Origin: Larkinella punicea
GTDB lineage: Bacteria > Bacteroidota > Bacteroidia > Cytophagales > Spirosomataceae
Length of the DNA stretch: 64,000 bases
Direction: 5' to 3'
Assembly (NCBI RefSeq): GCF_003334855.1
Contig: NZ_QOWE01000015.1
Span: forward strand, 62,001-126,000
Position numbers and translations under genes: made by a program. Every line of letters starts with the position of its first letter. Position 1 is the first letter of the stretch. Below are positions 50,797-59,703 of this stretch, piece after piece. Under the pieces are notes generated by a model. That model was given only the letters and a program-made list of their open reading frames with translations. It made no database searches and had not been told where the DNA came from.

Positions 50797-53712
50797 ATGA
50801 TCACAAACCGCCTGATCGGGTTCACAATGCAAAAAAGGGGGCTATTCATTTTTATCCTTTCAATCGGAAGCTGGTTTGCCAATCCTACGCAAGCCGTCAG
50901 TCAATCTAAAATCTCGTTAGCCGGAGAGTGGCAACTCCGTTTAGACCCCGCCGATCTGGGTTTGCGGGAACATTGGTGGCAGGGAACCTACCCCGATCGG
51001 GTGAAGCTACCGGGTTCTTTAACGGAAAATGGAAAGGGCAATGACATTACCCTGCAAACGCCCTGGGTGGGCGACGTCATCGACAGCACGTATTTTTTTG
51101 CGGACAGCTATAAAAAATACCGCGAGAATCCCATCAAAATACCGTTCTGGCTCCAGTCCGTCAAGTATTACGCCGGGCCGGCCTGGTATCGACGCCAGAT
51201 CGAAATTCCCGCCAACTGGGCCAAAAAACGCATGACGCTGAACCTGGAACGCTGCCATTGGGAAACGATGGTGTACGTCAACGGCCAGTTCTGCGGCACC
51301 CGCAACTCCCTTGTAGCTCCCCACCAGTTCGATCTGACCAAACACCTGCGACCCGGCAACAATACCATCGCCATTCGGGTCGATAACCGGTATAAACTAC
51401 ACATTGGCCCCAATTCGCACAGCGTTGCCGATCATACGCAAACCAACTGGAACGGGTTGGTCGGTGATTTGTCGTTAACCGCCGAAGCCCCAACGTATAT
51501 TGAAGACGTTCAGGCGTTTCCGAATCTGGCGACTCAATCGATCAAAGTGGCGCTTATGCTTCACCAGCCCCGGCACCAGGAATTTCAGGGGAAGCTGATT
51601 CTACAGGCCCGGAGTATGCAAAAAAATGGCGCGGCCTTGCCGGAATTAACGCAATCCGTTCAGTTCACCAGCGAAGAAACCACGCTGACCCCGACGTATG
51701 CCATACCGAATCCACAGCGCTGGGACGAGTTTAACCCTAATCTGTACAAACTGCACGTTCGGCTGGTCAGCGATCAGGGCGAGTTGCTATCGGAACGGGA
51801 AGTGACGTTCGGAATGCGCGAAATGAGTACGAGCGGAACGCGGCTGGCCATCAACGGTCGTCCGATTTTTCTGCGGGGCGATGTCGAATGTGCCACCTTC
51901 CCGCTGACGGGCTATCCGCCAACGACGGAACCGTACTGGGAAAAAATCATGAAAACCGCCAAAAGTTACGGCCTGAATCACCTGCGCTTTCACTCGTGGT
52001 GTCCGCCCGAAGCGGCTTTCGACGTGGCCGACCGGCTTGGCGTCTATCTGTACGTGGAAAGTCCGCTCTGGGCCAACCAGAGTAGCGCCGTCGGTACCGG
52101 TGGCGTCATTGATGACTTCATTTACCAGGAGTCGGAACGCATTCTGAAGACGTACGGCAATCACCCGTCGTTTTGCATGATGTCGTACGGCAATGAACCG
52201 GCCGGACCCGAGCAAAACGAGTTTCTGGGTCGCTGGGTCGACCACTTCAAACAAAAAGACAACCGCCGGCTTTACACCAGCGGAGCGGGTTGGCCGATGA
52301 TTCCTGAGAGTCAGTTCCACATCCATTCCGACGCCCGGATTCAGCGGTGGGGCGAGGGCGTGAAAAGCATCATCAACGCGGGAACGCCCAAAACCAGCTA
52401 CGACTGGCGCGAGATCACCAAAACCGCTACGGCTCCCTACGTCAGCCACGAAATCGGGCAGTGGTGCGTTTATCCAAATTTCAAGGAGATTGCCAAATAC
52501 ACCGGCGTGGTGCGGGCGAAAAATTTTGAGATTTTCAAGGAAACACTCGAAGCCAACGGCATGGGCGATCAGGCCGAGGCCTTTCTGCATTCGTCGGGTC
52601 GCTTGCAGACGCTCTGCTACAAAGCCGACATCGAAGCGGCCCTGCGGACGCCCGGTTTTGCCGGTTTTCAGTTGCTGGGGCTGCACGATTTTCCGGGACA
52701 GGGAACCGCGCTGGTCGGCGCGCTGGATGTTTTCTGGGAATCCAAAGGCTACACGACGCCCGAGGAATACCGCACGTTTTGCAGCCCAACGGTTTTGCTG
52801 GCCCGGATAGAGAAGCTCGTCTACGAGAACAACGAAACGTTACAAGCCGCGGTGGAAATCGCCCATTTCGGCGCGGGCGAGTTGACCAACCAAACCGTGC
52901 TCTGGCAGGTGCTCGATGCAGCCGGTAAAGTAAAACGGAGTGGTTCGCTGACCAAAGACAAGATAGCGATTGATAACCTCCAGTCGGTTGGCACGATTCA
53001 ATTGCCGCTCGCGGGTTTCAAAAAACCGGAGATGCTTACGTTGAAAGTTGCGTTGAAAGGCTCCGAAAGTACGAATTCCTGGAATTTCTGGGTCTATCCG
53101 GCGGGCGTCGATGCCGATGCTGCTAGGGGAAAGGTCATCGTGGCCCAGACTTTGACGCCCGATGTCATCAATCAATTGCAGAACGGCGCGAACGTCCTGT
53201 TGCTGCCCTACGGACACGTCAAAAAAGGCAAAGGGGCCGAAGTGGAGATTGGGTTTTCGAGTGTTTTCTGGAACACATCCTGGACCAAGGGGCAGGCTCC
53301 GCACACGCTTGGGCTGGTTTGCAATCCGGCTCACCCGCTGTTTGCCAGCTTCCCGACCGAAGCCAGCAGCAACTACCAGTGGCAGGATCTGGTCAGTCAT
53401 TCCCAAACCGTCATTCTGAATGATTTTCCCAAAACGCTTCGTCCGCTGATTCAGCCAATTGATACCTGGTTCGAAAACCGCCGGTTGTCGCTGGCGTTTG
53501 AAGGCCGGATTGGCAAGGGAAAACTGCTGGTGTGCAGCATCGATCTGGAAAGTGATCTGGCCAAACGCCCGGCCGCCCGGCAGTTGAAATACAGTCTGCT
53601 GAACTACATGAACAGCGGCCAGTTTAAACCCGCGAACGAGCTGGCAATCGATCAGGTAAACCAGTTGTTTCAGGCCGAAACGTCTCTGCTTACGCCCGCT
53701 AAAAACGACTAA
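50797..53712 (+). CDS. Secreted glycoside hydrolase family 2 enzyme
   Basis: A 971-residue exported beta-glycosidase (beta-galactosidase, glucuronidase or mannosidase type). A signal segment begins at MQKRGLFIFILSIGSWF, an ATG ten codons after the first one and the better start. The jelly-roll sugar-binding domain (ISLAGEWQLRLDP to about 230) is followed by an Ig-like sandwich and the TIM barrel. The acid/base is E467 in MMSYGNEPAGPE and the likely nucleophile is E552 in YVSHEIGQW (numbering from the first ATG). It opens the PUL-like cluster; the substrate sugar cannot be read from sequence. Confidence 0.88.
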   Translation: MITNRLIGFTMQKRGLFIFILSIGSWFANPTQAVSQSKISLAGEWQLRLDPADLGLREHWWQGTYPDRVKLPGSLTENGKGNDITLQTPWVGDVIDSTYFFADSYKKYRENPIKIPFWLQSVKYYAGPAWYRRQIEIPANWAKKRMTLNLERCHWETMVYVNGQFCGTRNSLVAPHQFDLTKHLRPGNNTIAIRVDNRYKLHIGPNSHSVADHTQTNWNGLVGDLSLTAEAPTYIEDVQAFPNLATQSIKVALMLHQPRHQEFQGKLILQARSMQKNGAALPELTQSVQFTSEETTLTPTYAIPNPQRWDEFNPNLYKLHVRLVSDQGELLSEREVTFGMREMSTSGTRLAINGRPIFLRGDVECATFPLTGYPPTTEPYWEKIMKTAKSYGLNHLRFHSWCPPEAAFDVADRLGVYLYVESPLWANQSSAVGTGGVIDDFIYQESERILKTYGNHPSFCMMSYGNEPAGPEQNEFLGRWVDHFKQKDNRRLYTSGAGWPMIPESQFHIHSDARIQRWGEGVKSIINAGTPKTSYDWREITKTATAPYVSHEIGQWCVYPNFKEIAKYTGVVRAKNFEIFKETLEANGMGDQAEAFLHSSGRLQTLCYKADIEAALRTPGFAGFQLLGLHDFPGQGTALVGALDVFWESKGYTTPEEYRTFCSPTVLLARIEKLVYENNETLQAAVEIAHFGAGELTNQTVLWQVLDAAGKVKRSGSLTKDKIAIDNLQSVGTIQLPLAGFKKPEMLTLKVALKGSESTNSWNFWVYPAGVDADAARGKVIVAQTLTPDVINQLQNGANVLLLPYGHVKKGKGAEVEIGFSSVFWNTSWTKGQAPHTLGLVCNPAHPLFASFPTEASSNYQWQDLVSHSQTVILNDFPKTLRPLIQPIDTWFENRRLSLAFEGRIGKGKLLVCSIDLESDLAKRPAARQLKYSLLNYMNSGQFKPANELAIDQVNQLFQAETSLLTPAKND

Positions 53713-53735
53713 AATATTTTGACAGACCTCTATTT

Positions 53736-56700
53736 ATGGCTTTGCAGGAAGTAACTGTGTGGGAAGAATCGGTTGTGATTCCCACGTATGGTGTCGGCGC
53801 ACCCGAAAAAAATCCGATGTTTCTGGAAAAACGGGTGTATCAGGGCAGCAGCGGGGTGGTGTATCCGCACGCCGTGATCGAAAAGATCGACGACCACAAG
53901 GAAGACCGGACGTATCAGGCGGTTTTTCTGGAAAACCAGTATCTGAAAATCATGGTGTTGCCCCAGTTGGGCGGACGGATTCAGATGGCGTACGATAAAA
54001 TCAAAAACCGTCATTTCGTCTATTACAACCAGGTGATCAAACCCGCACTGGTCGGGCTGACGGGGCCGTGGATTTCGGGGGGTATCGAGTTTAACTGGCC
54101 GCAGCACCACCGCCCGAGTACGTTTGAGCCGGTGGATTATACGACCGAAGCGCATCCCGACGGTTCCAAAACCGTGTGGGTCAGCGAAGTGGAGCGGATG
54201 TTTCACACCAAAGGCATGGCCGGTTTTCGGCTGCATCCTGACAAAGCCTACCTCGAAATTCAGGGCGTGCTGTACAACCGCACGCCCGTTCCGCAGACTT
54301 TTTTGTGGTGGACGAATCCGGCCGTCAAAGTGAACGATTACTACCAGTCGGTTTTTCCACCGGATGTCTATGCGGTTTTCGACCACGGAAAACGGGATGT
54401 TTCATCGTTTCCGATTGCCACCGGAACCTACTACAAAGTGGATTATTCGCCGGGAACGGACATCTCGCGGTACAAGAACATTCCGGTTCCGACGTCCTAC
54501 ATGGCCGTGGCATCGAAGTATGATTTTATGGGCGGCTACGAACACGACAGCCGGGGCGGTTTACTGCACGTAGCCAGCCACCACCTGTCGCCGGGCAAAA
54601 AGCAGTGGACCTGGGGCAACGGCGAGTTTGGCTATGCCTGGGATCGCAACCTGACCGACGAAGACGGGCCGTATATCGAACTGATGACCGGCGTTTTTAC
54701 GGACAACCAACCCGATTTTTCGTGGATCATGCCCAATGAAGAACGGACGTTTGTGCAGTACTTCATGCCTTACAGCGAAATTGGAATCGTTAAAAATGCC
54801 ACAAAGGAAGCCGCTGTCAATCTGGAGTTTACGAACGATACCGTTCAGATCAGCGCGTATGCAACCGCCGTTTACGCCGGGGCCGTCATTCGATTAACGA
54901 ACAACGGAGAGGTGGTTTTTGAACAACGGGTTGACCTTTCGCCGGAAAAACCGTTTCGGCATGAAATACCGCACTCGCTTCTTGCCCCTAAAGTCGTCCG
55001 CGACCCCGGCCCTAAAGGGGACTTTTTGCATCCGGAGGATTCTGCGTCCAAGTCCCCTTTAGGGCCGGGGTCGCGGACGACTTTAGGGGCGCATCTCCGT
55101 CTGAGTGTAGAAAACGCTGACGGCCTGGAACTGGTTGCTTACCAGCCCGACGAAGAGACGGAGACAACGGTTATTCCGGAACCGGCCCAGGCCGCTCTGG
55201 ACCCCGCCGAGGTAGAAAACAACGAGCAGTTGTATTTAACGGGTTTGCACATCGAGCAATACCGCCACGCAACCTATGTCGCCACCGATTATTACGAAGA
55301 AGCCCTGCGCCGTGACCCCAAGGATGTGCGGTGCAACAACGCCCTGGGGCTTTGGCATATGAAACACGGTCAGTTCGCCAAAGCGGAACCGTATTTCAGG
55401 CAAGCCATTCAGACGCTGATCCAGCGCAATCCGAATCCGTACGACGGCGAACCATATTATAACCTCGGCCTGTGTTTGCAGGGGTTGGGGCAGTATGACG
55501 AAGCCTTCGACGCGTTTTTCAAAGCCACCTGGAATGCCGCCTGGCAGGACACCAGCTTTCTGGAACTGGCCCGCATCGCCACCCGGCGGAAAACCTACGC
55601 CCAGGCCCTCGAACTGGTTGAGCGGTCGCTGGCGCGTAACTGGCACGGGCATTCGGCTCGGCACTTGAAAGTCGCTTTGTTGCGGAAAACCGGGCGAACC
55701 CACGAGGCTTTGCAACTCATCGACGACACCCTGGTGATCGACCGGTTTCACTTCGGCTGTCTGTTCGAAAAATCGCTCCTCTTGCAAACCGACGGCGCAT
55801 CGGCTGCGGCTGCGGCCCAGACGCGGAGCCAGCTTAACGACCTGATGCGCTACAACGTCCATACCTACCTGGACTACGCGCTGGACTACAGCCGGGCCGG
55901 TTTATACGACGAAGCCATTCAACTGCTGTCAGAATTGCTGCCAACCGGAAAGGCGGTTTACCCGATGGTGTATTACTTCCTGGCCTTTTTCAACACGCAG
56001 TTGGGCCAGACCGAAACCGCTCACGATCATCTCAAAAAAGCCACCGAAGCCAGCCCGGATTTTGTGTTCCCCAACCGGCTGGAGGAACTGACGGTTTTGC
56101 AATGGGCGGTTTTTCAAAAACCGGATGATCAGCCGATTAATCACGCCCATGCCTGGTATTTTCTGGGCAATTTCTGGTATGGAAACCGGCAATACACAGA
56201 AGCGATCGACGCCTGGGAGCGGTCTGTGAATTTCGATAATACCTTTCCCACCGTGCACCGGAATCTCTCTTTGGCGTATTACAACAAACAGCAACGGGCC
56301 GACAAAGCACTGGCGTCTCTGGAAATCGCCTTTGCGCTGGATACCGCCGATGCGCGGGTACTGATGGAATTGGATCAGTTGTATAAGAAGCTGAATTACC
56401 CGCATGAAGAACGGCTGGCTTTGCTGGAAAAGCACCTCGATACAACCGAAGAGCGCGATGACCTGTCTTTAGAGCGAATCACGCTGTATAATCAGCTCGG
56501 CGCGTATGAAAAAGCGCGCGACTTGCTGGCGACCCGGCAGTTTCATCCGTGGGAGGGGGGCGAAGGCAAAGTGGTGAGCCAGTACCTGATTTGTCACATC
56601 GAGCTGGCGAAGCAGGCGTTGCAAAATGCCGAGTATGCCGCAGCCCTTGACCTGCTAACAGCCGCTGAAACCTATCCGGTCAATCTGGGCGAAGGCAAAC

Positions 56701-57209
56701 TGTTCGGGGTGCAGGAACCCGATATTTTCTATTTGAAAGGACTGGCCTACGAAGCGATGGGCGAAACGCAAACCGCCCGATCGTATTTTGAACGGGCATC
56801 CGTCGGGCTGGATGCGCCGGTTCAGGCGGTTTTCTACAACGATCAGCAACCGGATAAACTGTTTTATCAGGGATTGGCCTGGAAAAAACTGGGGCAGAAC
56901 GACCGGGCCGAAAAGCTCTTCAAGACGCTGATTCACTACGGAGAAACCCACCTGAACGACGCCATCAAGATCGACTATTTTGCGGTATCGCTCCCCGATC
57001 TGCTGGTGTTTGATGCTGATCTGAACGAGCGAAACCGCATCAGTTGCCTGTATCTGATGGGCTTAGGGCATCTGGGTCTGGGAAATGGTCATGTTGAACA
57101 AGCTCTTGCCTGTTTTGATGGCGTTCTCGCCAGTGACCGCAACCACCAGGGCGCGGCTTTGCACCGGAAAATGGTCGATTTTCTACCGGCGCAGGAAGTA
57201 TCGGGTTAA
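53736..57209 (+). CDS. DUF5107 plus tetratricopeptide-repeat protein
   Basis: A 1157-residue protein without an obvious signal peptide. The first 400 residues form the DUF5107 domain (YLKIMVLPQLGGRIQMAYD, GGIEFNWPQHHRP), which has a mutarotase/hydrolase-like beta-sandwich look and is common in sugar-utilisation loci. From about residue 495 onward there are ten or more TPR units (YNLGLCLQGLGQYDEAFDAF is a clear one). Residues 417-452 are encoded by an inserted palindromic element and are unlike the family. It follows the GH2 gene by 23 bp, so co-transcription and a joint role in glycan breakdown are likely. Confidence 0.82.
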   Translation: MALQEVTVWEESVVIPTYGVGAPEKNPMFLEKRVYQGSSGVVYPHAVIEKIDDHKEDRTYQAVFLENQYLKIMVLPQLGGRIQMAYDKIKNRHFVYYNQVIKPALVGLTGPWISGGIEFNWPQHHRPSTFEPVDYTTEAHPDGSKTVWVSEVERMFHTKGMAGFRLHPDKAYLEIQGVLYNRTPVPQTFLWWTNPAVKVNDYYQSVFPPDVYAVFDHGKRDVSSFPIATGTYYKVDYSPGTDISRYKNIPVPTSYMAVASKYDFMGGYEHDSRGGLLHVASHHLSPGKKQWTWGNGEFGYAWDRNLTDEDGPYIELMTGVFTDNQPDFSWIMPNEERTFVQYFMPYSEIGIVKNATKEAAVNLEFTNDTVQISAYATAVYAGAVIRLTNNGEVVFEQRVDLSPEKPFRHEIPHSLLAPKVVRDPGPKGDFLHPEDSASKSPLGPGSRTTLGAHLRLSVENADGLELVAYQPDEETETTVIPEPAQAALDPAEVENNEQLYLTGLHIEQYRHATYVATDYYEEALRRDPKDVRCNNALGLWHMKHGQFAKAEPYFRQAIQTLIQRNPNPYDGEPYYNLGLCLQGLGQYDEAFDAFFKATWNAAWQDTSFLELARIATRRKTYAQALELVERSLARNWHGHSARHLKVALLRKTGRTHEALQLIDDTLVIDRFHFGCLFEKSLLLQTDGASAAAAAQTRSQLNDLMRYNVHTYLDYALDYSRAGLYDEAIQLLSELLPTGKAVYPMVYYFLAFFNTQLGQTETAHDHLKKATEASPDFVFPNRLEELTVLQWAVFQKPDDQPINHAHAWYFLGNFWYGNRQYTEAIDAWERSVNFDNTFPTVHRNLSLAYYNKQQRADKALASLEIAFALDTADARVLMELDQLYKKLNYPHEERLALLEKHLDTTEERDDLSLERITLYNQLGAYEKARDLLATRQFHPWEGGEGKVVSQYLICHIELAKQALQNAEYAAALDLLTAAETYPVNLGEGKLFGVQEPDIFYLKGLAYEAMGETQTARSYFERASVGLDAPVQAVFYNDQQPDKLFYQGLAWKKLGQNDRAEKLFKTLIHYGETHLNDAIKIDYFAVSLPDLLVFDADLNERNRISCLYLMGLGHLGLGNGHVEQALACFDGVLASDRNHQGAALHRKMVDFLPAQEVSG
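54984..55090. mobile_element. 40-bp perfect palindromic element, copy 2, inside a coding region
   Basis: Arms at 54984-55023 and 55051-55090 are exact reverse complements around a 27-base loop. The inner arm (CCCTAAAGGGGACTT) and the loop are homologous to the opposite strand of the element at 16657-16737. It lies wholly inside the DUF5107-TPR gene, starts exactly at codon 417, and keeps the frame open, adding about 36 residues. No transposase is encoded. Confidence 0.85.
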
Positions 57210-58087
57210 GATTTTCGGAGTTTGCGGAAGTCGCGCGGAGACACACCCATGACGTGGGCAAAAACCCGGCTGAAGTGGTACGGATCGCTGTATCCGATCT
57301 GGTAGGCGACTTCCTTGATGCGCAATTGTGTGTTTTCGAGTAAACGACAGGATTCCTGAATCTTTAAAAAAGTGAAGAAATTGATGGGCGCACTTTGGAC
57401 CTTGGTCCGGAAAACCGCCGAATAGTGCGACGCCGACATGCCCGCAATCTGCGCCAGGTCTTCCAGCGTCAGGTTCTTGCTCAGGTTCTCTTTCATGAAC
57501 GCGATGGTTCGGCTAATCGGGTCGTTTTCGGGTTGCGCAAACTGGTTGGGGTTATAAACTGCATTGTTGAACGTGGCCAGAAAGCGCGACAGACTGCTGT
57601 TGGCATACACAATATTGTCCATGTTATACGACATTTCAACGTGCGACAGAATGTCGTCGAAAAGTTGAAACCGTTCGGGCTGGGGCGATACGGTTACGGG
57701 GGAAAGGTCGGTATCCTGTTTTAAAAATTGCAGAAAATGGTGTGACCGGGAACCGGTAAAATGCAGCCAGTAGATGGTCCAGGGGTTCTGGGCGTCGGTT
57801 CCGTAACGGTGCGCCTGATCGGCTGGCAGAATAAACACCTGATTGGGTTTTACGGTGTATTTCCGGTCGTTGAGGACATACCAGCCTTCGCCCTGGATGC
57901 AATAGATCAGAATGTGCTGCGGGCTGCCTTTCCGGCGTTCGCGATCGTGGAAAGCGGCTTTCGGATAATAGCCAATATCGGTGATGTACAACGACTCACA
58001 AAGCGGATGAACGGCGATCAGTTTTTTTAACTCGCCCGGCAACACATAACTGCGCTGTCCGGCAAAGCCTTCTTTCTTTTTGATCAT
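57206..58087 (-). CDS. AraC-family regulator with cupin sensor (sugar-type)
   Basis: A 293-residue regulator. The N-terminal cupin domain holds GWYVLNDRKYTVKPNQVFIL and DQAHRYG, as in AraC-type sugar sensors. The C-terminal double helix-turn-helix contains LAQIAGMSASHYSAVFR and IKEVAYQIGYSDPYHFSRVF, closing with VSPRDFRKLRK. It overlaps the DUF5107-TPR gene tail to tail by 4 bp and is divergent from the sugar porter gene by 101 bp. It is the natural candidate to control the GH2/porter/SusCD genes in response to the imported sugar. Confidence 0.88.
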   Translation of the reverse strand: MIKKKEGFAGQRSYVLPGELKKLIAVHPLCESLYITDIGYYPKAAFHDRERRKGSPQHILIYCIQGEGWYVLNDRKYTVKPNQVFILPADQAHRYGTDAQNPWTIYWLHFTGSRSHHFLQFLKQDTDLSPVTVSPQPERFQLFDDILSHVEMSYNMDNIVYANSSLSRFLATFNNAVYNPNQFAQPENDPISRTIAFMKENLSKNLTLEDLAQIAGMSASHYSAVFRTKVQSAPINFFTFLKIQESCRLLENTQLRIKEVAYQIGYSDPYHFSRVFAHVMGVSPRDFRKLRKS

Positions 58088-58188
58088 GTCGCAATATTAT
58101 CTAGGTATGGGTCAGGAATGGTTTGTAAAAATACGCATCTGTATCGCTTTTTTTCTAAAAAATACCCGAATACTTTAACGAAATCCTT

Positions 58189-59529
58189 ATGGCAAAAACC
58201 GGGCTTAACGCCAACTATATTTTTGGAATCGCCTTCATTTCGGCATTGGGCGGTTATCTGTTTGGCTTCGATTTTGCCGTGATTTCGGGTGCGCTTCCGT
58301 TTCTGCGGGGTTATTTCGGGCTCACGGCCTGGTGGGAAGGATTTCTGACCGGCTCGCTGGCCCTGGGCTGTATGCTGGGCTGCGTGCTGGCCGGCAACCT
58401 CGCCGACCGCTACGGTCGTAAACCCGGCCTGATGGTGGCGGCCCTCATTTTTGCGCTCTCCTCACTGGGCATGGCCTTCTCCTCCACCTTGCCGGTTTTC
58501 ATCACCATGCGCTTTGTGGCCGGAATCGGAGTCGGGATGGCGTCGACGCTGAGTCCCCTCTACATTGCCGAAATTTCGCCCGCCGAAGTCCGGGGCCGCA
58601 ACGTTTCCATCAACCAGTTGACCATTGTGATCGGGATTCTGATTACCAATCTGGTGAACTACACGCTGGCCGATAACGGCCCCGATGCCTGGCGCTGGAT
58701 GTTCGGGCTGGGGGCCGTGCCATCCGCCGGTTTTCTGCTGGGGGTCTTCTGGTTGCCCGAGAGCCCGCGGTGGCTGGTGCAGAAAGGCCGGGTGCAGGAA
58801 GGTGAAACGATTTTGCGCCGGATTGGTGGCGAATCCTTTGTGAAACAGACGGTTATTGCCATCAATCGTTCGATGGAAGGGGCCGAAAAACCGTCGTTGT
58901 CTATGCTCATGGAGAAGGGCGTTCGCCCGGCGGTGATTGTCGGCATTGGCCTGGCGGTGCTGCAGCAGTTGTGCGGAATCAATGTGGTTTTCAATTATAC
59001 CTCCACGATTTTCGAGACCGTAGGTGCCAATCTCGACCGGCAGTTGTTCGAAACCGTAGCCATCGGAATCGTCAATCTGGTGTTCACACTGGTGGCCATG
59101 TGGCAGGTGGACAAACTGGGCCGCAAACCGCTGATGCTCATCGGAACCCTGGGGCTGGCAGTCCTCTATATCGTGATTGCGGTGCTGTTGAAAACCGGCG
59201 CATCGTCGGGTTTGCTGTCCATTTTCGTGCTGCTGGCGATCAGTGTCTACGCGACTTCCCTGGCACCCATCACCTGGGTTTTGATCTCGGAAATTTTCCC
59301 CAACCGGGTTCGTGGGCTGGCGTCATCGGTCGCGATTCTGGCGTTATGGGGGGCTTATTTTATTCTGGTTTTCACGTTTCCCATTCTCGCCGAACAATTG
59401 GGGACGTACGGACCTTTCGGGCTTTACGCAGTAATCTGCCTCGTCGGATTCTGGTTTGTCCGCCGGAATGTGCGCGAAACGAAAGGAAAAACGCTGGAAG
59501 AACTGGAAGATACCTTCATCGCGCATTGA
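58189..59529 (+). CDS. Sugar porter family MFS transporter
   Basis: A 446-residue inner-membrane symporter with twelve helices of the sugar porter family. Signatures are GYLFGFDFAVISGALPF in helix 1, DRYGRKPGLM after helix 2, PESPRWLVQKGR after helix 6, GRKPLMLIG in the second half, and VRETKGKTLEELED at the C-terminus. The family imports xylose, glucose, galactose or similar monosaccharides with protons. It lies between the AraC regulator and the SusCD pair and would carry the end product of GH2 digestion into the cytoplasm. Confidence 0.93.
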   Translation: MAKTGLNANYIFGIAFISALGGYLFGFDFAVISGALPFLRGYFGLTAWWEGFLTGSLALGCMLGCVLAGNLADRYGRKPGLMVAALIFALSSLGMAFSSTLPVFITMRFVAGIGVGMASTLSPLYIAEISPAEVRGRNVSINQLTIVIGILITNLVNYTLADNGPDAWRWMFGLGAVPSAGFLLGVFWLPESPRWLVQKGRVQEGETILRRIGGESFVKQTVIAINRSMEGAEKPSLSMLMEKGVRPAVIVGIGLAVLQQLCGINVVFNYTSTIFETVGANLDRQLFETVAIGIVNLVFTLVAMWQVDKLGRKPLMLIGTLGLAVLYIVIAVLLKTGASSGLLSIFVLLAISVYATSLAPITWVLISEIFPNRVRGLASSVAILALWGAYFILVFTFPILAEQLGTYGPFGLYAVICLVGFWFVRRNVRETKGKTLEELEDTFIAH

Positions 59530-59567
59530 TTTCATAAGATTATCCATCTTAATCGAAATTCTCTCTA

Positions 59568-59598
59568 TTGATTTAGGAGCTGAAGCCTTTAATCTTTG
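59568..59598 (+). promoter_or_regulatory. Probable promoter of susCD
   Basis: TTG (59568-59570), a 20-bp spacer, then AATCTTTG (59591-59598), one base from the TAnnTTTG box. It leaves a leader of about 100 bases before susC, a common length for SusC genes. Confidence 0.5.
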
Positions 59599-59703
59599 TA
59601 GTTATGGAATTTAGCAAATAATGATTTGGATTTTACTGTGCCTACCATCCATTCAATCGGCTGTTTCTGACTAAACAACTAAACCCTTAATCCTTTCTTA
59701 CGT

